A DNA stretch of 64,000 nucleotides from Atherinomorus stipes (Eukaryota > Chordata > Actinopteri > Atheriniformes > Atherinidae): assembly GCA_023101725.1 (NCBI GenBank), contig JALJCO010007110.1:124001-188000 (forward strand), given 5' to 3'. Below are positions 32,716 to 46,046 of the stretch, in pieces (the stretch's first letter is position 1; every line of letters begins with the position of its first letter). The position numbers were made by a program, and so were the translations under genes. The notes under the pieces are model-generated. The model saw only the letters and a program-made list of their open reading frames with translations, was not told the origin of the DNA and searched no databases.

Positions 32716-35700
32716 TCAGTGATAGCCGTTAGTGAAGGCCGTGGCAATCAAAGGGCCCTGTGGGAAGCAAGCATGCACGGTTAAAGTTACTGTTAGACAA
32801 AATGCAGATTTTGAGTTAATCTATAGTGAAATTGAAGAATAAAGTTTTCTTACAGGCTTAAAGCAAAGAAAACCAGACAAGACACCTATATTCTTTGTCT
32901 CGTTGTGTTATTTATGAGTAGATGATACTTCAGCATCATGCAGGAATTTTAAAGCAATGCTTGAGAATTCAAAATGTGCTTATTTGCTTTCTTGCAGAGG
33001 CAGATAAGATCAATACCACTCTCCTGTCAATCCATTCACTAGTAGAAGGTCAGCTTTGCTAAAAAGAATAAAAACAACAAAACAGAAAGTCTTGCTATCC
33101 TTTAAGGGAAATTTCTTTCCTTTCTTCTTTCTTTTTTAATGTGGGGCTGTATGTACTACAGAAAGTATGCCCTCCACTTGGAGAATTAGATTGTTTCCTC
33201 ATGGGCAAACAAGGTAAAAGCTACTTAGGATGGAGCCAGAGTAGCTTTATTGTGGGTATTTACACCACATCAGCTCTGGCTCAGATAGTTACAAAGATTG
33301 GGCCCAAGTAACCCGCTCCATATTGCCACATGGCCACAGCATGGACTGTTTTTGAACACCCTGCAGACTGTTTTGCTACCCAGATGTTCAGCTGTTAGGA
33401 AAGTGTAAACAACCATTTTATGCAAAAGTGATGCAATGTACGTATCTACAATGTGGCTCTTGGTAAGAACAGAAAATTTCAGGTTTGAATTGTGAAAAAT
33501 GTCCTTTTATGGTGGTTCCAGTTTGAGTAGCCTTCAGCTTTAACCTGTTAGAAAAACTTCCTCCAAATGCAGGAAGTTCTGATCACTGTCAACTCCAGAT
33601 AAGACACTGACTACCTGGAAACTGAGACACTGACTGTTGCAAACAACCCCTGACCCTTTAAACCAAGCAGCAACCCAACCTGCAAGGCTTAAAAATGAAG
33701 CAACTCAGTCCAAAGTAAGCCAAATGGCCACTTGAGGCAGTGTAATAAAGTTAAATTCTGAGGGGGCTGTGTGAAGGTCTAACACACCAAGTCTGTGACT
33801 TAATAAAGATTTTCAGCTATTTCAGATGTTTTCATTTATTTTCTTATATATTTGTTTTAACTGTACCTTTTGTAATTATTCTAATAACAGCTTCCAAACA
33901 AAATGGCACCTTTAAAAATATTATTATAACTTGTAGAAGTGGCTAGTTGGACCCCATGACACAAAAGAAAAAATGAAAACTGGTTGATGAAATTGTCAGT
34001 GAGCCGTCAGTGTTGTATAGACAATAAATTCTCTGTTATCGTAGCAATCACAATTTGGGGCCTGTACAATTTTTGTCTTACAGTCATCAATTTTTATGAC
34101 CAAATATGATTAACTAACTAGACATTTTAGTATTTGAAGCTCCTGTTTTCATTTTCTATTTGGTTTGTTTGTAGGTTGTAGACTACGGTTTTGAAGACTT
34201 AAGTTCAGTATTTGAACCATGCTAATATGTTAAAAGTGGATATTACTATTAATGAGTGGAGCTTTACCTCTGTGGAAACTGCATATCCCTGGATGGTTTT
34301 GACTGGTTAATCTTAAGGCAAGTCCAGCAGCTTGTTTTTTTTATTGCGTACTTAAATGAGAACCCAATTTATAAAAAGAACATCACGCTGTACTGAAAAT
34401 CATTCCAAACCAGTGAATGTCTGCATAACACAGTTTGGGGCTATTCTTTGGTTTTGTCTCCTTGTTTTTTGCCTTTATGTTAAAATAAACTTTCATATCA
34501 AATCAAAATCTAATTATTGAGATCATTAATTGATAAGGGAAAATTTTACTGAGACATTAAGTCAAGTAAGGTCACTATTTCAAATAACTAATCTGTCAGA
34601 CTTCTTTTTTTGAACCACAGGAGTAGACATGTTTATATGCATCATGTTTTTAGACCTGAAGGCTAAGCTTATCTTCGACACAATGTCTATACACAGTATT
34701 GGTTTAGCTTTTTTAAGACACTTAGCTGTAGAAATCTTACATATAATACCAACAGGTGTCCCTAAAACTAATTTAGTAACATGAACTTCTCTCTGTGACT
34801 GGAAAAAGGGTGTTTTGAAAATTAATTTGTCTACTACAATGTCAAACAATGTAGTCTTTGTGAGCTGGTAGCCTCTTCTTTACATTCTTTGCATGAAGTT
34901 AAGCAAGTTAAGCTGACAAGTGTGGCCTTATAATTTAATGGAAAAGAAGGAGCGTAGTGCTGTCTCCTCATTTAATTCACCATGCAGCAATGTACCAAAC
35001 ACACAACCTGCAGCTTTAGAGCTAAAATACATAATCAACAGTGATGTCAACTCACCCCCAAGCTATGGCTGAATCCAGTACTTGGGGCAGGGCTCGCAGC
35101 ACTGAGGTAACTGCTGACAGCCGACTCCTGGCTGGCGGTTCCATACAGGTCTGCCATAGGACCTGGGCTGCTAGTACCTAAAAATCCAGCAGAGCGGGAG
35201 GGGGTGGAGCCTAAAAGCAAAATAAAGATGTTTGATTTCTAATCCTGGAAAATGCATAAATCAAGTCTTGTGACATGAATTAAATCCTCTGTTAATAACT
35301 AGATTTGCACAAAGAGAGCAGAAAGAGAGAAGAATGAAGGATTGGGTCACGCTGTCTGAACCTTTGCTGCTTTAGTGTAACAGTTAAGCGAGCACAGACT
35401 AGATTAATGAAGGACACAGGTATTAAAATGTAAATTTTCAAATCTTTAAAGGTTTAAAGTAATTTCCCCAATATGATTTTTGTGCGCATCTCATGTGTAT
35501 CTCTTTCAGCTAGACTAGCAGCATATTCAGGGGATGAAAATGACATAATCCACCACTTCAGCTCAAAATTATATTTACACTTTTTTTTTTAAATATTGAA
35601 CCGATTTTCATTTATGATTTAATCTAAAATGAAACAAACAAGCAAAAAAAAAAAAAACCTTTCTGACCAGCCTCTGCTGTGCTTATTGCTAATAAGAAAA

Positions 35701-38700
35701 TGTTAACAATTCAGCTAAATTTGATTTTAGTTTTGACCTTTACTTGACATGCTTATACCTCGGACTACTGCCGCCGCCGCTGCTGCTGCAGCCATTGGTC
35801 CATATGCTGTAAGAGGAATGGCTGGAAAGATGGAAAAGGAAAAATCCAGGTGAAACATCTTGGTTTGAAAGCATGCAACATGCAACAGAATCACACTACG
35901 AGTCATTTATCATGTAGCAACAGAGGGCTTCTGATGAACTGGAGGAAGCCTTTTGAAAAATTACAACCTTCCCCATTTCTGTCAGCAATCCTGCCTTCAG
36001 ATGGAAACCGAGGAGGATCGACAAACACAAACATGCAAACCAGAGTGATCAGGTGATGATGCTAATGTGTTGTGAAGCAGACTGACAACATGCTGCTTGT
36101 AAAATCCAGAGGAGGGACTGACTGACCTGTGAGCTCAGGGGGGTGGGGTGAAGTCAGAAGGGGAGTCCTCTCTAAGTGGAACTCTAAAACAGAAACATCA
36201 GAGTGCTGTTGAGACACACACCGCCGCCACCAACAAGGACAACACGCACACACATTAAGGCAAGGGAAACACCTCAAAGGTGAGGAGGTGAACACACAGG
36301 GCTTGAGGAATGCAAACAGGAATTAAAGGATGGAAAGATGCTTTATAGTCCAAAAAGTGGAGTATAAAAATGCTCCCAGTAATCATTCTGAAATAGCAAG
36401 AAATAAAGCGTTATAAATTTGTCATACAAACTAATAACTTTAAATTCAATGAATGATTTCATATTTTAAAAACATGAGTTACATTTTCTAATTAGTGAAA
36501 AATCTAAATTTGGGATTATTTCCCAGCTCAGCATCACACACTCCACTGAAATACACAGCCATGCTAGAATGCACATGCACACAAACACTCACACGAGCAA
36601 AGCAATTCCACTCCCTGATATTTACAAGCAGCCATTTCCACTCAGAGTGTGCCATGTGCATCTATGGAGACATGTTTGTATTTGTGACAGTGTGTCTACT
36701 GTCAATTCAACGTTAAACTGCTCCTGTTATGGTGTATTTGCATATGATTAAAGGTTTAACAATTCTTATTAGCAATGACACCTATTTTGATACTGAGTAA
36801 TCTACTGGTACAGAACACCTTTCCATTCAAACACATTTCAATTTGCTGCTCAGCAGATTAGCACATTTTTAGATATACGTTGCAAACCACATGACAATTC
36901 TTCCAACACAGTGAGTCATTTTACACAAACTTTACACCACATTTGTTGTATCATTTCTTCACCCACACAAGGCTGGAGGTGCAAGTTGCTGCAAGTCATT
37001 TCAGACTATTAGACTCAAGAACAAGCAGATTATTTTTCTTGTGATTTCATCATTTACAAAGCATGCAAGAATGATTTTAATGTCAGTTTTTTCAATGATT
37101 TATAAAAAAAAACAACTCAAAACCTAACTCTTAAAAATGTCCTAATGCGGTAATTCATTTGAAATATGACAACATTCATTTCTCAGTTAGTTTGACAGAA
37201 GCTGTGTGAGTTGGCTTTGATTACCAGGGAACTGATAGGTGTATCCAGGAGTGATGCCTGCATAGCTCCGACTGGTGTAAGTGGCAGTTTGGAAGCCTGG
37301 ATAACCTATACGGAAAAAATAAGCACAAAAATATAAGTTACTTCAAGACCCAACGATGGCACGAGCATGACTAAGCATAAAACAACAGTCTTACAAAGAA
37401 ATATATAAATTGCTTAAATCAGAATGGAGAAATACTGTAGCTGTGTGTTGCTACAGTAGCACTGAAGCTTTCTACAATCTGTGACATGGAGGTGGATGAT
37501 ATTCTACCCTTATGGTCTGGTTTTCCTCACAAAGACAGGGCTGAGCAGCTTACAGGTTTTGTCTTCAGTTTCACTCCCAGCAGTGCACGTAATAGATTTT
37601 CCCTGCATGCAACCAGATACTAGTAGAACTGAGCTAAGGACAACACTAGAAGTGTTAACAATGATGCTATCTGTTATGAGAACCACAAGTTAGGACAGAG
37701 TATTCTTTTTTTTCCATTAATTTCTCCTCAGTGTGGCTTAGTATCTCTTGATGTATACTGACTAATTAAACAACTGAAAAAACAACTGAAAACTTCAGAA
37801 AGTAGTTCTCAGGCTGGACAGTAGGTGGTAGCATTGCTGTTACAAGTTAAGCTTCAGCTTGCTCAAAGGACCAAAACTACTGTCAAACAAGACAAAACTA
37901 TTATGAAAGAAGTTTGAATGATATTGTAGTTGGAAAGTTATGGTTATGTCCATGAAAGCATTCAAATTAAAGGGCCATTTCAGTATCTTTAAGAATGCAA
38001 ACAGTAAACAGTAAAACCACTGCTTTGCCTCTGCAGGGATCATCTAAATTATTGGAAAATTGCTCTAATGATGCTATGGAGACCTCTTCATTAGTTAACA
38101 CAGCTTGAGGTTGGTAAAAATAAATAAATTAATTAATCATTTCTAAGAAAAATATCTGAAAAGAGGTGTTGATTAAAAAAAAATGTTGCCTTAGAATTTG
38201 TTAAAAATGTAATATCCAGCATTTCTGTGACACGACCAGTCAAGATTTTCAAATTTGCCTTATTAGTTGTGATCCTTAGCTAGTTGAGGTGAAATAATAA
38301 ACTGCAGCTCCTGATATGTAAAGATACCGTAAAAGCTAACTGAGATGTATCAGGTGGTTTGAACATTGATCATATAATCCGTTTTCATTTCGGGACACTT
38401 TTAGGTGCTTGTGATGCAAGCTAGATATGGCTGAGTCAGCAGCCCATGTCAGTGGTCAACATACTCCCCATGAGGTGCCATGTGACCTTTAAGGCAGCAA
38501 GGCCTTTAATCCAGTAGCAAAAACTGTCAGATTCAGGTGTGCGGCCACATCCTTTCTGTCTTGATCGATACGAACTTACCCAGCATACCAATGCCCAGCA
38601 TGAAGGCATCCATCCCATAGGGCATCACACGAGAGCGCCCCCTGGCCGAGCCAGTGGGGGACATCACCTCCTTGGGCTGAGCTTTCTTGCACTCCACCTG

Positions 38701-41700
38701 TTTCCAAACAAGAGAAAAATAAGTCTTGCTTAGTTTTCAACACAACTCTGTGACATCAAACTGCAAATCAAGGGGCTCACCATTTTGTTGTTGATCTCAT
38801 GGAAGTGGATCTCGCAGACTTTCTCCACCACGTCCTCATTCTCAAACGTCACAAAGCCAAACCCTAATAAGCACAAGGTTTATGGTTAAAAAAATCCCTG
38901 CAGTATGGTGGAATTAGACAGTAGGCCTTTCTGTACAGTGGTAGAGGTAATAGCCTGCAGTAATTAGTCCTGTAATAGCCGCTTAACACATTTGCCCCCC
39001 TTCCCCCCTTTCAATGCTGCTATTCTGCACTCATCCTTTTTTTCCCTCCCTTCCCGGCCAGAAGGACCAGGCAAAGCTGGTAGGCTGTCATAATCGATCA
39101 ATCCCAGGGTGGGGAGGAGGTGCTTAAGGAGGCTTTACCCTGATCCCGATTAACGGACTGGCTAATTAGACTAGCCCTGTTCGTCTCCTCCAGATCAGCC
39201 TACAGGAAGGAGACTCGTGTGGGGGGTTGAGGGGGATCAATAGACACCCAGGAAGGTCTGAAGATAGACTAGTAAATCCAGAACAAGAGGGGACACAGTA
39301 AATAAGTAGGCAGAGAGAAGGGTTAGTCTGTCTCACCTCTGTGTCTGTTTGTGGTCTTGTCAAACATGAGCATGGCATCATCGACCTAAGGGGAAACAAA
39401 CAACACAGGCTTTTACGCAGTGCTCCGTCTTGCCACGCGGCATATTGCCTGACCTCAACCCTTCTCAAGTTCTGCAGGGAGGCTCAGCAACAGATGGACA
39501 GGAGGAGGGAGGAGGGGGGAGGAGGGGACTGGAGACGAGCGACAGGTTACAAAGAGGAGGCCCAGGGGGTAAAGACAGGAAAATATGTTGAAAACTGTAA
39601 AACAAGCCCCGGAGCTGTATGAAGGTAACGGATGCAACAGGAAGCAGAAAAAGCTGGAGACTGTGTTTGCAGCTGAACTGTTTCAGTCACAGTCCTCACA
39701 GAAACTACCATTGCTGCTCCTACAAAGTTTGACATCCCCATGGCAACTGCACAAAAAGTCCTCTGAAAAAAAATGAATAAATAAAAACCCCAGCCAACAT
39801 CAAATATGCTTTTATGAACAGTGGGAGAGAGCCAATGAAACAAAATGGGCCACAAAGAGAGAAACGCTGACACAAACACGCAGCAAGTCACAAGCAGAAA
39901 GGTGAATCCTGTGGGCAGGTGGAGACACGATGAGAGGGGAGAGCTGATAGCGAGAGGAATAGCGACAGGTGGAGATTCAGTGAAAGAGAGTACAGAGAGT
40001 CCTGTAAGAGAAAGAAAGATTGTGTCAAAGTGGAAAGGAAAGAAAAAGAAGAGACAAAAGAAGAGGAAGAACAAAGAGGCCTGGAGGCTTTGTTTGTTGG
40101 CACAGTCAGCCATAATTCCTCCTCCTCCTCTCCCTTTGACCTCTCCCTCCAGCCCAGCCTCCCTTTATGGAGCAAAGACACAGGTGTCTATTCAATACGA
40201 ACACACACACACAAACAGTTTCTTATGTCAAAGTTGACCCGCTCTTTCTCTGACTTTTTTTTCTCTCCCCGTCTTCCTCTTGTCACAAAATGACATGTTT
40301 ATATTCCAGTCTGAACACGAAGATCCCTGTAAACATTTGGTAAATTCATCTGTGCTCTTGATCTATAATAAGTGTACTGGATGTGCTCCACAGAATAATC
40401 TGTCATAGTCGAATTGGAGTGTCAGTGATAGGGCAGTGTCTGTGAATGTGTGAGTGTGTGTGTGTAAACCCCTGAGGGCATTTTGCCCACAGAAAGGTCA
40501 AAGGTGATTGAAGAGTGTCAGTGTGAAAGGGGACCTTTTAGTCTGCCTCTCAAGTCACTGTTTGCTTCCAGCCTAACAGTTGCTCTCTGCATACAACTTT
40601 ATATGTCTGCAAAAACAAAACTTTTTTTTTCTTATTTTTGACACAAGTAAAATAAAATTCAGAGATAACGATTAATACTCCCAGCGAGCAAGGAGAGCAA
40701 TGGCCTGAACACACTGAGATTCATGGGAAAGAGACATGATCTAACAAGGCTAACTCGTAGAATCCCATACAATCCCACCATGAGCTAAAACCTCACAAAT
40801 CACCCTGGAGGACAAAAGTAAAACATCACAACCACGTTAAACACCACACACAGAATAAATTGTACATCACTGCTCAATATTTCAAACATTGGGCCTTTTC
40901 TGAATGGCATACGGCCAAACAATATTCCCTCTCATCCTCGTTTTTTTTCTCCCCCAACTCTCATCTTCCCTGTTATCCGGTGCCCATCCCTCTCCGCACT
41001 CCTTTGTCCTCACCAGGACGGGACACAAAAGGTCCAGTGAGGCAGTCTAATCAGGAACTTCCATGGATGGCTGCAGCCTACATTTCACCATCCATCCCTC
41101 GATATCTCTCTCGGCAAAAATTCATCTAGACGTTATGATTGAAGAGGGAGCAGAGAGAAACTGGAGGCCAAAGCTTTTGGCACTGAAAATAAAGTGCCGC
41201 ACACTTGGAAACGTAGAGACTGAAAAGCAGTTTTCGCACCTTTGATTTAAAAAAAAAAAAAAAAGTTTCAAGGAGCTTAAGCTGCAGACTGCTGAAAACT
41301 TTTGTATAATTTATTTATTTGTTTTCTTTTTTTGGAGGGGGTGGGTTTCATTATTTGCAAGCAAACCCCCCCCCCCCCCAAATTTTTTTTAAGAAAGTAT
41401 CCACCATGTTGCACCAAATTACACGGATTACTGTTGGTCATTTTCACATCATTTAGCTAGAAAAATCCAACAACATCTAGTATGCAGATAACTTCTGCAC
41501 AAACTAACAAAATATTTGCCTTCCTTTGTACAGAGGCTTTGTACCCCCCCCCCCCCCCCAACACACACACACACCCCATCTTTGCCCCAGTTCCCTCTCC
41601 TACGCTTCTACAAGTAAGGCCCTCCCTCCCCAGTCAGTGCCTTTGTCAGCCCATCATCTATTCTCCGCCTCAAGCTTTTCAGAGTTTTATAAATTATATA

Positions 41701-44700
41701 TGAGGAATTTGCAAAAAGTTTAAGAATAAAGTAATTTAAGAAATAAAAACACAGATGGGGCTGTGTGATAAGTTTTGGGGGATTTTCAGAATTATTCAAC
41801 TTATATTTATTGTTACTGAACTGCTAATTTGACCCCCACCAACGCACTCATTCTAACACCCCCAAACACCACCTCATCCCTCCTCCTTCAGAACAAAAAC
41901 CCCTTACCCACAGAATTATATGGGGACAATGGGCAAGCCAGGTCACCACGGTAACAGGCCAGGAGGGGGTTGCGGGTAGTAGCAGCTGTTACATCAGATT
42001 AATTCAGATTCTGATAATCCCTCCTCCTTCCTCACCATCACCACACACTCAGCACAAAACTTTTATACCCCCCCCTTCACCTCCCACCGTCCCCTCTCCC
42101 TCCACTCCTCTTCCAGTCCCCCAAAGTTCGCCTGCTGCTCCCAGAGCCTCACAGCTTCGTTATTTTTCCTCCTCTTACTCTCCTCCGGCCCTTTCTCTCC
42201 CCTCCTTTCTCGCCCTCCTCCTCTTCATCGCAGTAACTCCTTCATCTCCGGGTAGCCGCCTGACTCAAAGTGAAGTTTCTCTCTGAGAATTTGTGGTGAA
42301 TCAGAATCAGCAGAGCTGGTGGGATGTGGTACTATGTGTTTCTAAGCTGTTGATCTGGTCCTGCACCAAAAAAAACTTGCGTGTCTATTAAAACTTTTAT
42401 CTCACTTCAGTTCTGATTCAAATTTTTGTTTTCCTTCTTACATCAGTCTGACACCACAACAAGCTCAAGCACAAGCTCTCTGAACCAACACTCACCTTCC
42501 CAAACTGGTCAAAGTATTGCTTGACGTCTTCAATAGTTGTGTTCACTGACAGGCCGCCCACAAAGATCTTTTTGGTTCGAGTCACCAGCTGGAAGTAGAG
42601 AGGGACTCATTAATTAAGTTCATTAGAAACACGTGCATTTTCAGCTAAATCTATTATCTATATTATTTTCAAATATAATCTCTGCTGGACCGTACCAAGT
42701 TTATAGTACGATCAATTAAATTACAGCTCCCAGTGTAGATCATGGTGTTATTTTTTTCAACATTGCCCCCCAAATACACAGAACAGTAGTCTATATTAAT
42801 GCATATGACAATACAAAGTTACTAAAGATAAAACTATCATTTCAGGATATGTAAATAATAAAAATAATGATAATATTTTGGCTAAAACTTTTCCTACTTG
42901 GACAAAAAACCTCTAGAAAAACAGCATTAAAAAAGATATATTAGTACAAGCTATCATCTTTAGTCATATTCAACGGTTAAAAACTAAAAGACACTTGTGT
43001 GCTATCTCAAAAAGAACCAGCAGATATTCAAAGCTGAGATTTCAGAACTACTCAGTTTTGTGGTAAATTTTTGGGAGTGAGCATCATTCAATCTCTATTT
43101 CAATCTGAGGGATTTGATTTGAGGGGCAAAACAGTTTTAAACAGAATTGCTTGGTTAAACGCAGTCTGATATACTGTATATTTCTTAATTTATTGAACGT
43201 AGATCTCTAGAAAAACATTTCTAGAAATGTCGGTTAGCTAACTTCAAATAGATGAAATATAGGAAATCTCCAATATTTTGGTCTTGGTTTTGCTATTTTG
43301 GCTTTTTTAATGGCCAAGAAAATACAGGAAGACACAATAATACAAGTTGATATATGTTCTTGTTGCCATGACACCAAAGCCATCACTTTCCACATTGCAG
43401 GCTCATTAATTGTCATCAGTTAAATAACAGATGATATACTTAATGTTTGTGTATCTGAGTTGTGATTGAAAATTTCTTCAATATCTGTGATTTTTATTTC
43501 TCGATGTTAAATCTGACAGTTAGATCAACCAGAAAACCGCCTGTGTGCATCAGAGTAGAATTGGTGTGGACCCACTCTGACCTTTCACTCTGACAATGAT
43601 TCAGAAATCTCTTATCAACTTTAAGATCTGCAGATTTCGAATGAAGAATTGGGCCACTGACCAGTTTATAGCTACATTGATGCTGTGCTCTGTGTAACTA
43701 CATCTTCAATGTTAAAATCTTGCTCTGATTCGTAACAGTTTCTCTTCACACACTTCATACTTTTGCTTAAACTAATTTATTGGCAAAAGATGTTGATTAT
43801 CTATCATTCAACTAAATAATTAACTGACTGACAAAACAGAAACGTGAACCAACTGCAGTCAAACTTTAAAACACTACGATAAAAATGAGAAAAAAAAAGG
43901 GACCCCTTTTTTCACTGTGCTAATTTCTATTTTTATTACTTTAACTGCTAAAATGTCACCTAAAAAAATTTTAAATTTCATTTAAACTTAGAAAGCTAGA
44001 GTTTTTTGTTGTTGTTTAAATCTATTAACAGTATTCCATCATCATGCGTTTCATTTGATTTTAAAGTATAAGTAACTTTAGAGAAGACAAAGAAGCCCTT
44101 ACCAGGAAAAAACAGGTTTTTAAGTGGGTTAGAAACTAAAACTCTGAAGGTTTTTTTTAAACAAATGCTCACATTACTGTTCAACAGCTGCCATGTTCAT
44201 CAGATTACGCAGCATTAGTTCAGATAAGAGACTGAAAAACTCAACACACACCAAGCTGCTGCAAACAATGCACATCCCAATGGGGCACAGTTCAACTCAC
44301 CTTGGGCTGAGCTCTCCGAGGGAAAGCAACCTTTGGATCAATCTACGAGAGGATACAGAGAACGAGAGGACTGGTTAGTAATGTGCTGCGACCCAGAGGG
44401 ACCAGCCAAACTTGTCACCTTCCCTCGCCGTACTCTGAGATCAGAGCCTCGTCTTTCATTCTTTAGAAACTCTCCAATTAAGCTGGAATCCAGGATCCAT
44501 CTTATTCCTTTGGATTGGCATGTATTCACCTTCTCTAAGTTAAAAACATCTATCTTTCAGGCTCATCAAGCTTGTACATCTCAACACTTTAAAAAGAAGA
44601 CAAAAGCAGCTTTTATGACTGTGCAGGAAACTGGATCAAAAAGGGGTTTGTTGTATAGTTACCTCCAAAACCAACTAATTTCAAGGAACAACATGCAAGG

Positions 44701-46011
44701 TGAAAATAGACAGAAATCTTTTACTGACAGGTGTTAGGAACTGTTCTAGCTGATTACTTACAGTGAGAGAAATCTAAAGGCAAGCTTAAGAATATTGTTG
44801 ATATTTTTAAGTCATAGTTTTTTGTTTGTTTTGTTTTTACAAAAATAAAAAAAACAAAAAGCTGAGACTTTTTCATGAAATGCTGTATAAATTAGGCTAT
44901 GTATACTAACTAAGTCCTCCTATGAAAACACTAGAATATAAACAAAGAAACTGTGACATTTACTGCGTGTAAGACTACAAAAGGGGCAGAAACTTGTTTA
45001 AAACAATATATATCAGCCAAAATAAAAAAATACATATATGTCAACAAGTTTCAACACAAAAATGGATGTTACATGATTTCTTCTTTCTAATTCATGTAAC
45101 ATCCAATTGCAAATGCACTAAAATAAACACTAAAGTGTGCAGTTTTGAGCTTTTCTCACAAAAACAGAATAGTTCAAAACCTCAAAACATAAAAGAAACA
45201 GAGGTTTGCCTTCAACATCTCTCCCACTTTTAGATCAAAAAGCTGGTAACAGATTCTCATTGTGCAATGCATCAAGATCTGACGACAAACTTCGACCAGT
45301 AGCGTCTGAACACACTGTTGAATCTACATGTGTCTACAGTATGTGTGCCTTACAGTGATCTCTGTATGAGGCAGTGATGAAACAAGTCGTCACTGTGGTT
45401 GGTAGGTACTACACCATACTGTTTTGGTACCAACTTGAAATAAATGAGCCAATGAGTCTGAGGGTTTTTACTGAACTTACTTTGTTTTCATAAAGTTAAA
45501 TGGTATTAGTACAAATATGCTGGAACTACACACTGAAGTAAGTCCCAGAAAAATTCAGATTTATGGTTCAGTTCATTTTTTGCATTTGAAAAACACTGCA
45601 AAGTGAGCAATTAGACAATTTACACTTCATAGTTCTGGATCAATACTCTCATTTTTTTTAAAAATCTCCAATACATAATACCTTTCAGCTGGACGTAAAT
45701 TAACCTATCTGTTACTGAGGCATTCAAAAGTATCTTTTACTAAAATCTAAGTCTAAAAATCAGCAGCCTTTATTCAAAAACTATGTACCACAGAACAAAG
45801 TGCTTGCCCTCATGTTTAAAGACTCAACATTTTTGCTCATTTAATAAATTAAATAAATAATCAATTAAGTAAATAATCTGCCAATACTTGAAATGATATT
45901 AAAAGAAAAATACTTTTTTTTTTTTTATCCCAGAGTATAATTGCAATGTAGTATTTTGTAAAATTGTATGCATTGTTTCAGCGAGTTTTTTTGGCAGTAT
46001 CTATCTACCTA

Positions 46012-46046
<35 letters not shown>

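Noticed and set aside
39547..40113. 188-codon open frame on the minus strand, the longest in the window
   Set aside because: It lies in an MSI1 intron, is made of Phe/Leu/Ser from pyrimidine-rich DNA, and has no domain or splice fit.
44333..44737. 134-codon plus-strand frame in MSI1 intron
   Set aside because: It overlaps MSI1 exon 5 antisense and has no family resemblance or start context.
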